Notes under the pieces: model-generated
Database searches by the model: none
What the model was told of the DNA's origin: nothing
The model's input: only the letters and a program-made list of their open reading frames with translations
Shown here: piece after piece, positions 23,057 to 30,374 of the stretch
Numbering within the stretch: position 1 is the stretch's first letter
Layout of the letters: each line of letters begins with the position of its first letter
NCBI GenBank assembly: GCA_907163375.1
Contig: CAJQUW010015601.1
Coordinates: forward strand, 161,001-225,000
Source: Prostheceraeus crozeri
Lineage: Eukaryota; Platyhelminthes; Polycladida; Euryleptidae
Reading direction: 5' to 3'
Length of the DNA stretch: 64,000 nucleotides
Translations under genes and position numbers: made by a program

Positions 23057-23640
23057 CCCCCCCCCCGACAGCGATCTTCTAACTTTGGTTCTAGTGGACG
23101 GATTTTGTCTTACAGCTACTCGTTTGAAAGAGGAGAAAAAACTGCTCGACGACATTTTTTGCCGCGAGTCAATCGGACCAGCCGTTCAAAAGTTAGAGCT
23201 GTTACAAGATTTTAGGTCGGAGCTCACCTGAAAAATCCTAAGTGTCAGAGTGACTTTGTATGGGTAAAATTTTGAAAATTTTCCAAAGTGTGGCATTTCG
23301 ACCTGGCACCCTCACCAAAACATTTTTCATCAAATTTCACTGACCCCCCCCCCCCGACAGCGATCTTCTAACTTTGGTTCTAGTGGACGGATTTTGTCTT
23401 ACAGCTACTCGTTTGAAAGAGGAGAAAAAACTGCTCGACGACATTTTTTGCCGCGAGTCAATCGGACCAGCCGTTCAAAAGTTAGAGCTGTTACAAGATT
23501 TTAGGTCGGAGCTCACCTGAAAAAATCCTAAGTGTCAGAGTGACTTTGTATGGGCAAAATTTTGAAAATTTTCCAAAGTGTGGCATTTCGACCTGGGACC
23601 TTCACCAAAACATTTTTCATCAAATTTCACTGACCTCCCC
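22921..23640 (+). repeat. Subterminal 290-bp tandem repeats, left end of element 2
   Basis: The landmark tttaggtcggagctcacctg recurs at 22921, 23211 and 23500. Each unit contains an 11-13 base poly-C run after TTTCACTGA. The third unit switches to a related variant. No gene is supported here. Frames in this stretch are repeat shadows. Confidence 0.92.
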
Positions 23641-24268
23641 CCCTCGGGAGAGCTCGCTTCGATCTTGGCTTCTAGTGGACGGATTTTGTCGTGCCATAGC
23701 TCGTTTGAAAGCTAAGAGTGAGACAAATTCAGTGAAAGAAACGCCTTGTTCATATCTGTCTTCGTTTAGATGTGAGGCGCCATTTAAGATTTTGGGAGAC
23801 TGTCGAAAAACGACAGAGTTAGAATTTTGGACGTTTTGGGCTGTAGCGCCAAAACGAGGCATCGGATGGAAAAACGGAGGCCAGATTCGGATTCAGCGTG
23901 AAATTCTGCATCGGTAGGGTGAATTTGAACGCAATCGGAGAGAAAACGTTTCGCTGACGTCCCCCCCCGGCACCGATCTTCCAACTTTGGTTCTAGAGAT
24001 CGTAGAAAGTCGTGCAATACCTCATTTGAAAGCTAGGAGTGAGACAAATTCAGTGAAAGAAACGGCTTATTCATATCTGTCTTCGTTTAGATGTGAGACG
24101 CCATTTAAGATTTTGGGAGATTGACGAAAAACGACAGAGTTAGAATTTCCCAAGAAACAGCTCCAGCGGGCGAATGAAGGCTTGGATTGGTAAACGGAGG
24201 CCAGATTTGGAATCAGCTTGATGTTATTGTCCAATGAGGATCATTATCCAATGAGAATCAAGCATTTC
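23641..24268. other. Subterminal non-coding region upstream of the first gene
   Basis: The region repeats pieces of the terminal sequence (exchange of gagctcgcttcgatcttggc-type and agatcgtagaaagtcg-type blocks) and leads to the TATA box. No supported gene. Confidence 0.6.
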
Positions 24269-24277
24269 TATATAAAT
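24269..24277 (+). promoter_or_regulatory. TATA box of the leftmost gene, element 2
   Basis: TATATAAAT lies 108 bp before the ATG at 24377 in a stretch conserved in element 3 (TTTATAAATA at 61321). A start near 24300-24310 would give a 5' leader of about 70 bases. Confidence 0.75.
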
Positions 24278-24376
24278 AGCGAGCCTTCCACAGTGAGAAT
24301 CATTCCATCGTTGAATCACACGAGTGACGGACGCACGTTTTCTCTCTCTAGTTCCCTATTCTATTATCCAACTAAA

Positions 24377-25151
24377 ATGGTAAGTCGCTACTTTCCTCCC
24401 TCTCCTCCCTTGAACGTAAACTTAATACAATCTTTTTCATTTTCAGGCATCTACTCCATCTGCTGCACTAGTAGGACAAAATGGCGGTCAAACGTTACAA
24501 GGTTCGCTACGATCAGATCATCTACAACTGAGGCCAGTGGAAGAAACAACCAAGGTACATAATCCTACACCGCTACAGCGTAAATTTAAACAAGTCTTGC
24601 GTTATGACGATCATGGTGTAGTACTCCAAACGGGAATGCTCCCTTCCACGGATGTCAAGATAATGCACAATCAGTATGGGGACTACATACTGATCCCCGT
24701 GAGTCCGTACATTCGCCACCAACTTGATATTATTGAGGAGTACGTGACATTAAATATGGACATTCCTACTCCTCTTGCTCAAGAGTGGAAGGCGAGAGAT
24801 GACAAGGATACTCCCTATAGAAAGATTTGGGATGGTAATCAAATTTGCCTACCGGTATCACATTGGTGCACTTACTATAAGAAGGAGGGAGATCATTCAA
24901 CACCCATCAGATGTGATGAGCTCGGAGAAGGTACTTGGGATATCCTTTTCAAAGGGAATGGGCTATATTATGGTCGGCATAAGGATAATAAAATAGCCTC
25001 TCTCTCCATGCATATGGAATCCATCCTATATATTCCAAAACCATCCAACGTGGACGACATAATTGATCAAATCCTTAACAGCAGTGGTACGAAGCGCAAG
25101 TCGGAGAAGAATGCTGCATCAAAACGCAAATCAAAGAAGAAGAATTACTAG
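24377..25151 (+). CDS. Left-end early protein, spliced; first coding exon is the ATG alone
   Basis: ATG at 24377-24379 is followed directly by GTAAGT. The 67-bp intron 24380-24446 has a polypyrimidine tract and ends tttcag. The second exon (24447-25151) continues in frame to give about 236 residues. The same structure is kept at 61431-61500 in element 3. The protein has a compact middle (YGDYILIPVSPYIRHQLDII, then IWDGNQICLPVSHWCTYY, then GTWDILFKGNGLYYGRHKDN) and ends in a Lys/Arg-rich tail that looks like a nuclear localisation signal. The strand pattern near GTWDILFKGNGLYY could be an OB-fold single-stranded DNA-binding protein, but this is a guess. I do not recognise the family with certainty. 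Confidence 0.7.
24380..24446 (+). other. 67-bp intron directly after the start codon
   Basis: Donor GTAAGT, pyrimidine-rich 3' part (acaatctttttcattttcag) and acceptor AG are canonical. The sequence is identical in length and nearly identical in base in element 3 (61434-61500). Confidence 0.85.
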
Positions 25152-25185
25152 TCCTTTCCTAACTCTACCCTATGACAATTCGCTT

Positions 25186-25312
25186 ATGTGCTTTGAGTGT
25201 CGTAGACGTGGTCTTATTAGATACATTTTTACTTCTTCGTTGCCATCATATCATTTGTGTATTTTGTCGTGAAAAGCATCGATGTAATTCTTCATTTTGT
25301 AATATGTTATAG
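25186..25312 (+). pseudogene. Small Cys/His protein, frameshifted copy (element 2)
   Basis: This is the counterpart of the intact 41-residue frame at 62239-62364. The element 2 copy has one extra T in a T-run near 25226-25230, giving 127 instead of 126 bases, which removes the second half of the Cys/His motif. The region otherwise matches element 3 closely. Confidence 0.6.
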
Positions 25313-25364
25313 AACGTTTCCTTAGATGTGTAAATTTCCGTTTTAGGCTTCTATCATCATTTTT

Positions 25365-25895
25365 ATGGATTGTGAGGGTGAACCTGTACAGGAGATCAGT
25401 GCTATTGCTATGAACAATTGGACATATCAGATTGTCAGTGTCTATCATCAACATGCCAACTGCAATCCCAATGTTGATCAATGGGCGAGAAAACACATTC
25501 ATGGACTTAATCTGAAATATTTGCAAGACTATGGCTTTTCTTGTGAGAGTGCTCTTCTTATTGACTTTAAACGATGGTTAGCTGCTTTCAATGTTATACG
25601 CATCTTTTGTAATAATCCTGGTAAGGAGAGGAAAGTATTTCCCAATCTAATCATTGATGACATTTTGCTCCCACCTTGGGATAGTAGAGTGAATCAACAT
25701 TATCATGAAGTCACGAAACGTTTTAAGGATTTGTGTGTTCCTATTTTGTCTGTTCGTTGTAGTAGCTACGTTCATAACCAATGCTTCTTTCCTCCTTACC
25801 TCAGCACTGCCAAAGTCCTGTATGGTTATCATTGCTCGCTGTATGATAGTTACCAGCTGTATCTATTTTATCTCTTTCAAACCATTGATTTATAA
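25365..25895 (+). CDS. DEDDh-type 3'-5' exonuclease-like protein, 176 aa
   Basis: Exonuclease motif I is FMDCEGEPVQEISAI, with the Asp and Glu of the D-x-E pair at residues 2 and 4. Motif III near the C-terminus is HCSLYDSYQLYLFYL, a good H-x4-D match to DnaQ/ERI-type enzymes (His and Asp near residue 158-163). In between come HIHGLNLKYLQDYG, and at the motif II position FCNNPGKERKVF, where the usual Asp is not obvious. The copy at 62418-62948 is intact and nearly identical. In this copy an ag acceptor lies 18 bp before the ATG, in frame, so the start exon ATG at 24377 could also be spliced onto it. It probably processes DNA ends or RNA. A motif II change may mean altered activity. Confidence 0.72.
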   Translation: MDCEGEPVQEISAIAMNNWTYQIVSVYHQHANCNPNVDQWARKHIHGLNLKYLQDYGFSCESALLIDFKRWLAAFNVIRIFCNNPGKERKVFPNLIIDDILLPPWDSRVNQHYHEVTKRFKDLCVPILSVRCSSYVHNQCFFPPYLSTAKVLYGYHCSLYDSYQLYLFYLFQTIDL

Positions 25896-25982
25896 TGCAT
25901 GCTTGTTACTATTATTCAATAAATGTTACTATGAGAAGAGTTGTTGTTTTCATGCAATGGATGGGTTAGATAAAGGGCGATC

Positions 25983-26393
25983 ATGTCTTTCTCAAACGAC
26001 TGCGGAACATTACATTTTCATAGGCAAAGTTTAAAAGGAGCTGTTGAAGATTATGTGATAAATTTTCATAAAGATGAGACCGACATCGAAGCATTGGTCG
26101 ATGATGCTAGCACTCTATTTCTAGAGTTAATGAATACATTCTCTGATAGCATTGTCATGGCGCGATTAGTTGCGAAAATTAAGTTTAGTCATTTTGGAAA
26201 GGAAGAGGTGGAAAGTCGCTCTTTCAATTTTGCTTCTTATTCAATGGAAGTGGTAGATCACCCCGAAGAATTTTTTAAAAGACATATGATAAAAATTGCT
26301 GAACGTCTTAACGCATTTAACCATCATGGTAGCAGTCTATTGATTGAAGCGATTTCAGATATTCACATTCAACTTTCCATAAAGAAAAATTGA
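25983..26393 (+). CDS. Stand-alone relative of the polymerase N-terminal region, 136 aa
   Basis: The protein contains VAKIKFSHFGKEEVESRSF, MEVVDHPEEFF and LNAFNHHGSSLLIEAISDIH. The same order (strand, R-x-F, VVD, FN...SSL...I) is seen in the minus-strand polymerase remnant at about 41796-41540 (IQFHVPSSSATEVVD, then FNQRDSALIFDGVDSAIFKI). I therefore read it as a separate copy of the domain that precedes the exonuclease domain in Polinton polymerases. Function is unknown: it could compete with or assist terminal-protein priming. Element 3 has an intact copy at 63036-63446 with two or three substitutions. The stop is followed two bases later by the ATG of the RING-like gene. Confidence 0.55.
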   Translation: MSFSNDCGTLHFHRQSLKGAVEDYVINFHKDETDIEALVDDASTLFLELMNTFSDSIVMARLVAKIKFSHFGKEEVESRSFNFASYSMEVVDHPEEFFKRHMIKIAERLNAFNHHGSSLLIEAISDIHIQLSIKKN

Positions 26394-26395
26394 AA

Positions 26396-26866
26396 ATGCA
26401 GTGGTACTTAATCAATAAAATAGCACTAAGCTTCCGAACAGAAACCACGTAATAAAAAACCAACAGTTTTTTTTTATTACGTGGTTTCTGTTCGGAAGCT
26501 TAGTGCTATTTTATTGATTAAGTATGACCACGTTGAACAATTACGCAGTAGTACTTGATTGTAGCACAACTGGTTTTCGAGCTATGTCTGCTCACTCTCG
26601 AAGTATATTCCTTCTGTACATGCGTCTATTATTTAGAAAAGGCTAGCAAATTCATATCTTCAAGAAGACTTGCTATAGACATCAGTAACGGTGAAACTAT
26701 GTGTTGTGATGTATGTAAGCGAAAGGATGGAAATGAAAAGCGCATCTTCAAGAGATGTAAGCATGCTTTTTGTCAACGCTGTTTCATACGTAATTGCATT
26801 CAACTTTGCAAATGTAACCACTGTGATATTGCTCATTTCGAGTGTCACTTATGTCGCAATAGTTAG
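26396..26866 (+). pseudogene. Membrane RING-like protein, N-terminus broken by a foldback insertion (element 2)
   Basis: The ATG at 26396 is followed by three normal codons, and then by a 141-bp insertion that brings a stop within about 15 codons. Downstream of it the frame for the signal-anchor segment (VAQLVFELCLLTLEVYSF) and the Cys/His domain (CCDVCKRKDGN, CKHAFCQRCF, CKCNHCDI, CHLC) is intact to 26866, but no ATG precedes the anchor. A later internal ATG just before CCDVC could give a soluble domain. Element 3 carries the undisrupted gene at 63449-63772. Confidence 0.75.
26408..26521. repeat. Perfect 52-bp inverted repeat (foldback insertion)
   Basis: Left arm 26408-26459 and right arm 26470-26521 are exact reverse complements by eye, with a 10-base loop. 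The inserted segment 26410-26550 is absent from element 3 and is bounded by GTACTT at 26404-26409 and 26551-26556, a likely 6-bp target duplication. The right side carries about 30 extra bases (tgaccacgttgaacaattac) not present in the left arm. Confidence 0.95.
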
Positions 26867-26918
26867 TACCTATGCAAATGTGGTAAAGATAGGTTTTTAG
26901 CAAAGACTAACACGGAAA

Positions 26919-27269
26919 ATGGCGAAACGTAAAAGTCAAAAGTCTTCAAAGTTTTCTTCAGCCATTCAAGCTCTCCGACGAATGAAAGCAAATCAGCGAT
27001 ACAATGCTATACGACATGCCAACGATAAATTCATTCGTGAAATTATTTCTCATGTCAGAAAGTTGAGGACGAAGAAATTAGCGCCAAAACAACGAAAGTT
27101 ACTTAAGCGATATGCCACAAAATTGCGTTTCATCTCCAATCCTAAAGTCACCCTTCAAAGAAAGAGGAAAACTCTAACACAAAAGGGCGGTTTCCTTCCA
27201 GCAATACTTCCAATGATAGCTCCTGCTGTGGGCAACCTATTGGGCAATATCTTTGGCTCTAAGCGTTAA
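26919..27269 (+). CDS. Small very basic capsid-associated protein, 116 aa
   Basis: The product is Lys/Arg-rich for 90 residues (MAKRKSQKSSKFSSAIQALR) and ends in a hydrophobic GGFLPAILPMIAPAVGNLLG segment with a basic tip. Proteins with this basic part plus a C-terminal GGFLP hydrophobic helix stand just upstream of the packaging ATPase in many animal Polintons. A role as DNA-condensing core or membrane-active capsid peptide, as for adenovirus core and cement proteins, is inference. The element 3 copy has a CGA-to-TGA stop at codon 32. Confidence 0.7.
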   Translation: MAKRKSQKSSKFSSAIQALRRMKANQRYNAIRHANDKFIREIISHVRKLRTKKLAPKQRKLLKRYATKLRFISNPKVTLQRKRKTLTQKGGFLPAILPMIAPAVGNLLGNIFGSKR

Positions 27270-27300
27270 TTAGGCAAATGTTGAATCTCAAAGTAATAAA

Positions 27301-27918
27301 ATGGATTTCAGACTTCAATGTGATAAAGTTCTGACTGTATCAGGTCCATCTCATGAAGGTAAAACTGTTTTCACGCTGAATTTATTGGATAAAAGAAGGG
27401 AGTTGTTTAAGGAACCTATCAATCGAGTGATTTGGTGTTATGGTATTTATCAACCGTCGCTGTTTCAGGAATTGCAAAGTCGCAACTTTATTCGACATGA
27501 AGGAATTATTGCAGTAGATAAACTTCAGTCTAATGATGTTGTTGTATTGGATGATTTATTAAAAGAAAGTAAGAATTCCAAAGATGTTATAGATATGTTC
27601 ACTCGTGCAGCACATCATAAAAGGTGTTTTATCATCTATATCACACAAAATTTGTTTCCTGATGGAAAAGAAGCTCGTACACGAAACCTGAATACACACT
27701 ATTATGCTATTTTCAAGAATCCGCGAGATAAAAGTCAATTTGAAATTTTAGCGCGACAAGTTGCACCCAGAGGATCAAAAGCCTTAATTGAAATTTTTCA
27801 AGCAGCTACTGAAAAACCATACGGTTACTTATTCATTGACTTTACGCAAGAGTGTCCGGAAGAATTTAGATTTCGAAGTGATATTTTGAAAACTCCCATG
27901 ATTATCTACAAACTATGA
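27301..27918 (+). CDS. Genome-packaging ATPase (A32-like), 205 aa
   Basis: Walker A is GPSHEGKT (residues 15-22), a variant GxSxxGKT loop typical of Polinton ATPases. Walker B is NDVVVLDDLL (about 80-89), followed by FTRAAHHKRCFIIYITQNLF, which matches the conserved strand after Walker B. The frame is intact and short, as usual for the family. The last codons overlap the ATG of the next gene (ATGA overlap at 27915-27918), which supports co-transcription. It should translocate the element genome into capsids. Confidence 0.92.
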   Translation: MDFRLQCDKVLTVSGPSHEGKTVFTLNLLDKRRELFKEPINRVIWCYGIYQPSLFQELQSRNFIRHEGIIAVDKLQSNDVVVLDDLLKESKNSKDVIDMFTRAAHHKRCFIIYITQNLFPDGKEARTRNLNTHYYAIFKNPRDKSQFEILARQVAPRGSKALIEIFQAATEKPYGYLFIDFTQECPEEFRFRSDILKTPMIIYKL

Positions 27919-28607
27919 GTTCTTATTCTCGCATGATTGTTATTCCCCAGGATGAATATGTACAATTGACTGCCATGCAGCAAGTAAAGCAACCTCTTGC
28001 AAATCAAATGTATAGGAAAGAAATAGATTATCAGCAAAATGTTCACATCAAAGATCCACATCGTGCTGTATTATTACAATCGGAAACTGTTGAGCAATTG
28101 AAAAACTTGAAGAATAAGATGCGTGACTCTGTATCGACTGCTACACCTTTAGCATCTCGCGCATATGCCATATCTCTTTTCAACAGTATTGAACCCCATC
28201 TCAATGTAAATGATAGAGGAGAAATCATTACAGATGAAAATAAAGTGATTGATGCTTCACGTTATGAAGACTTGATTCAGTATGCGACACGTAGAAAGCG
28301 CCGTCAGGGCTATGTTCCACCTGGTTGGTCATACTTTCTTAAACTTTTGAAAAAGCATAATGTACCAAAATTTGCTTTGAATAATGAGACATTGAAAGAA
28401 CTTGATTCAACAGTGGCTACTGCTCCAATGCTTCAGACGATGAAAATGCCAACAAATTGGTTTAAGACGTCACCTGCTACATCCCCTCCCACACTCACTA
28501 AGCAAACAAGAGGAAGAACTCGACGTAGATCTACACCACCACTAAAACTAGTAAAAGGAAAACGTAAAACAGCTCCTCCCAGGAAATACATGTTCTCAGA
28601 CTATTAA
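27915..28607 (+). CDS. Conserved Polinton late protein, 230 aa
   Basis: After an N-terminal helical part (QMYRKEIDYQQNVHIKD, VEQLKNLKNKMRD) there is a conserved core with LFNSIEPHLNVNDRGEIITD, SRYEDLIQYATRRKRR, PPGWSYFLKLLKKHNVP. The C-terminus is Ser/Thr/Pro/Arg-rich (RGRTRRRSTPP). A protein with the GEI, DLI and GW blocks next to the ATPase is conserved in animal Polintons. Its role is not established to my knowledge. The 271-aa protein of element 1 seems a distant relative. The start overlaps the ATPase stop by four bases. Confidence 0.7.
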   Translation: MSSYSRMIVIPQDEYVQLTAMQQVKQPLANQMYRKEIDYQQNVHIKDPHRAVLLQSETVEQLKNLKNKMRDSVSTATPLASRAYAISLFNSIEPHLNVNDRGEIITDENKVIDASRYEDLIQYATRRKRRQGYVPPGWSYFLKLLKKHNVPKFALNNETLKELDSTVATAPMLQTMKMPTNWFKTSPATSPPTLTKQTRGRTRRRSTPPLKLVKGKRKTAPPRKYMFSDY

Positions 28608-28608
28608 T

Positions 28609-28824
28609 ATGAAGCAGATGTGTTGCTTGCCATGTAATGAGCCGCCAGAGGTGAATGTCGTTGTCACTTGCACTTGCTGCGCCAGGTCTCACAATGAAAC
28701 CCCTAAGCAATGTGAACACGATCGCAAAACCGTTAAAGTTAAATGCTGCAGTTGTTGTAAATGTAGAAAGGCAAGAAAACAAAAAGATGAGAAGAAGGAA
28801 AATGAGTCAGTCGTCATCGACTGA
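28609..28824 (+). CDS. Cysteine-rich small protein, 71 aa
   Basis: ATG at 28609 begins one base after the previous stop. The protein has many cysteines in CxxC or CC clusters (MCCLPC, TCTCCAR, KCCSCCKC) followed by a highly charged tail RKARKQKDEKKENE. A zinc- or disulphide-rich fold is likely, but I recognise no family. Its 3' end overlaps the start of the integrase in another frame, consistent with compact late genes. Confidence 0.55.
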   Translation: MKQMCCLPCNEPPEVNVVVTCTCCARSHNETPKQCEHDRKTVKVKCCSCCKCRKARKQKDEKKENESVVID

Positions 28825-29788
28825 ACGTTTGAAGTCAATCTATTATGATGTAAAACATCCGGCAGGATTTGCATCTATCAAGAAATTATCAAAAGCGAGT
28901 GGTCTTCCACAATCACAAGTGAAACGATGGTTAAAGGGTCAGGCTACCTATACACTCCACAAACAAGCGAAAAAGAAGTACCGCACCCGCCATTATATTG
29001 TTCATGACATCGATGAACAGTGGCAAGCAGATTTGTGTGATATTGCCTCCATTTCAAAACATAGCTCGGGCAATAATTTTATTTTAACCGTCATTGATAT
29101 TTTCTCGCGTTATGCGTGGGCTCAACCTTTAAAAACTAAAGAAGGGAAAGGAGTAGCAAAAGCATTCCAAACAATTTTTCGAGAAGGTCCCATTCCAAAA
29201 AGAATTCAGAGTGATCCAGGAAAAGAGTTTGAAAATCAGCATGTGAGAAGATTATTTGAGAGGCATGACATTGAGTTGTTTAGTGTAAAGAGTGCTTATA
29301 AAGCTGCACTCGTTGAACGTTTTAATCGCACATTAAAAAATCGCTTGTGGCGACATTTTACTGCCAACTTGACACAAAATTGGACAAAGGTTCTACAAGA
29401 TACACTCCATGCCTACAATCACTCTATCCATCGTTCTATTGGACTCAGACCAGTAGATGTAAATGCTGACAATGTAGATAAAGTGCGCGAATCATTCCAA
29501 CGTAAACGCACTCATGTGAAAAGTGATGTGAAAATTGGTGATAAAGTTCGAAACTCAAAAGTGAAAAGTGTTTTTGCTAAAGGGTACCTTCCGAATTGGA
29601 CAGAGGAGGTATTTACAGTATCAAGGATTAATCAAAAAGACTCTCCGACTACCTACAAGTTGAAAGATTACGATAATGAAGAAATTGAGGGTAGCTTTTA
29701 CCGCGATGAGATTGAGATAGTCACTGAAAGTGAAACATATTTGGTAGAGAAAATCATTCGATGTAAAAAACGGCAAGGTGAAGAATGA
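28802..29788 (+). CDS. Polinton integrase (retroviral-type DDE), chromodomain broken
   Basis: The start is taken at ATG 28802 (28787 is also possible), after the Cys-rich frame. An N-terminal helix-turn-helix-like part with LKSIYYDVKHPAGF and VKRWLKGQATYTLH is followed by the catalytic core: WQADLCDI (first Asp), IQSDPGKEFEN (second Asp) and ALVERFNRTLKNR (Glu). A TIR-binding C-terminal region follows, and a chromodomain begins with ETYLVEKIIRCKK. In-frame TGA codons at 29786 and within the VKWTGYP block (about 29819) interrupt the chromodomain, and the frame then continues to 29875. The enzyme would insert the linear genome and make the 6-bp duplication. The catalytic core is intact, but targeting via the chromodomain would be lost. 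Confidence 0.92.
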   Translation: MSQSSSTERLKSIYYDVKHPAGFASIKKLSKASGLPQSQVKRWLKGQATYTLHKQAKKKYRTRHYIVHDIDEQWQADLCDIASISKHSSGNNFILTVIDIFSRYAWAQPLKTKEGKGVAKAFQTIFREGPIPKRIQSDPGKEFENQHVRRLFERHDIELFSVKSAYKAALVERFNRTLKNRLWRHFTANLTQNWTKVLQDTLHAYNHSIHRSIGLRPVDVNADNVDKVRESFQRKRTHVKSDVKIGDKVRNSKVKSVFAKGYLPNWTEEVFTVSRINQKDSPTTYKLKDYDNEEIEGSFYRDEIEIVTESETYLVEKIIRCKKRQGEE

Positions 29789-29875
29789 TGTCTTGTTAAA
29801 TGGACTGGTTATCCTTGAAGTATGAACTCTTGGATGCGTCGTGCCGACATCTTTCATCTAAGTGATCGACAGTGA
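29789..29875 (+). pseudogene. Remnant of integrase chromodomain
   Basis: In the integrase frame after the first TGA the VKWTGYP signature and NSWMRRADIF can be read, split by a second TGA and closed by TGA at 29873. This shows decay by point stops, not an ancestral shorter protein. Confidence 0.8.
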
Positions 29876-29898
29876 TTCATGCAAAGTTGTAACTAACA

Positions 29899-30372
29899 AT
29901 GTTTAGGGTTTGAGCTTTGAATCCAACTGCCTCATTTTATTCACGACCCTCCTATGTAAGTGGTGGAGGACAAATTTACATCGGCGCTCGCCGCCAACGT
30001 GGAGGTAGCATACTTGGGGCACTGAAATCTGTTGTAGCACCTCTCATATCCAATGTTGGAAGATCTTTAAAACGAAATGTTTTAAGTAATGCCGTTGGCT
30101 TTGCTGGTGATGTTGCTAGTGATCTTTCCAGAGGTAGAAGTTTTAAGAGCAGTTTGTTGAATCGTGGGAAGGAACGCGGTTTAAAAACATTGAAGCAGAC
30201 CTTTGCTGGTGTTACTCAAGGAAAGAAATCACCTAAACGAATGAAAAAAGGAAGAAGGAAACATCGCGGAGCTGGTAAGGTGCGATCTTCAGTCAAAAGG
30301 CATTCACGCAAACGTCGCAGAGGCTCTAATCATTCATCAGGCGCTAAACGACGACGCTGCCATAACTTCTAA
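29899..30372 (+). pseudogene. pVI-like basic minor capsid protein, stop after four codons
   Basis: From 29917 the frame encodes SFYSRPSYVSGGGQIYIGAR, RQRGGSILGALKSVVAPLI, a helical NVLSNAVGFAGDVASDL block and a long Arg/Lys/Ser-rich tail. Gly-rich N-terminus, amphipathic middle and basic tail match the minor protein that precedes the major capsid gene in animal Polintons and recall adenovirus pVI/pX. The only in-frame ATG, at 29899, is followed by TGA at codon 5, so the copy is probably inactive unless a non-ATG start or splicing is used. Confidence 0.65.
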
Positions 30373-30374
30373 TC

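Noticed and set aside
22600..24017. Several frames of 60-125 codons in the left terminal region
   Set aside because: They follow repeat units with poly-C runs, change with copy, and occur in both orientations at both ends. They are repeat artefacts.
29786..29875. TGA codons of the integrase as a recoded genetic code or selenocysteine
   Set aside because: Other genes end normally with TGA, and TAA, TAG and frameshift lesions occur too, so decay is simpler.
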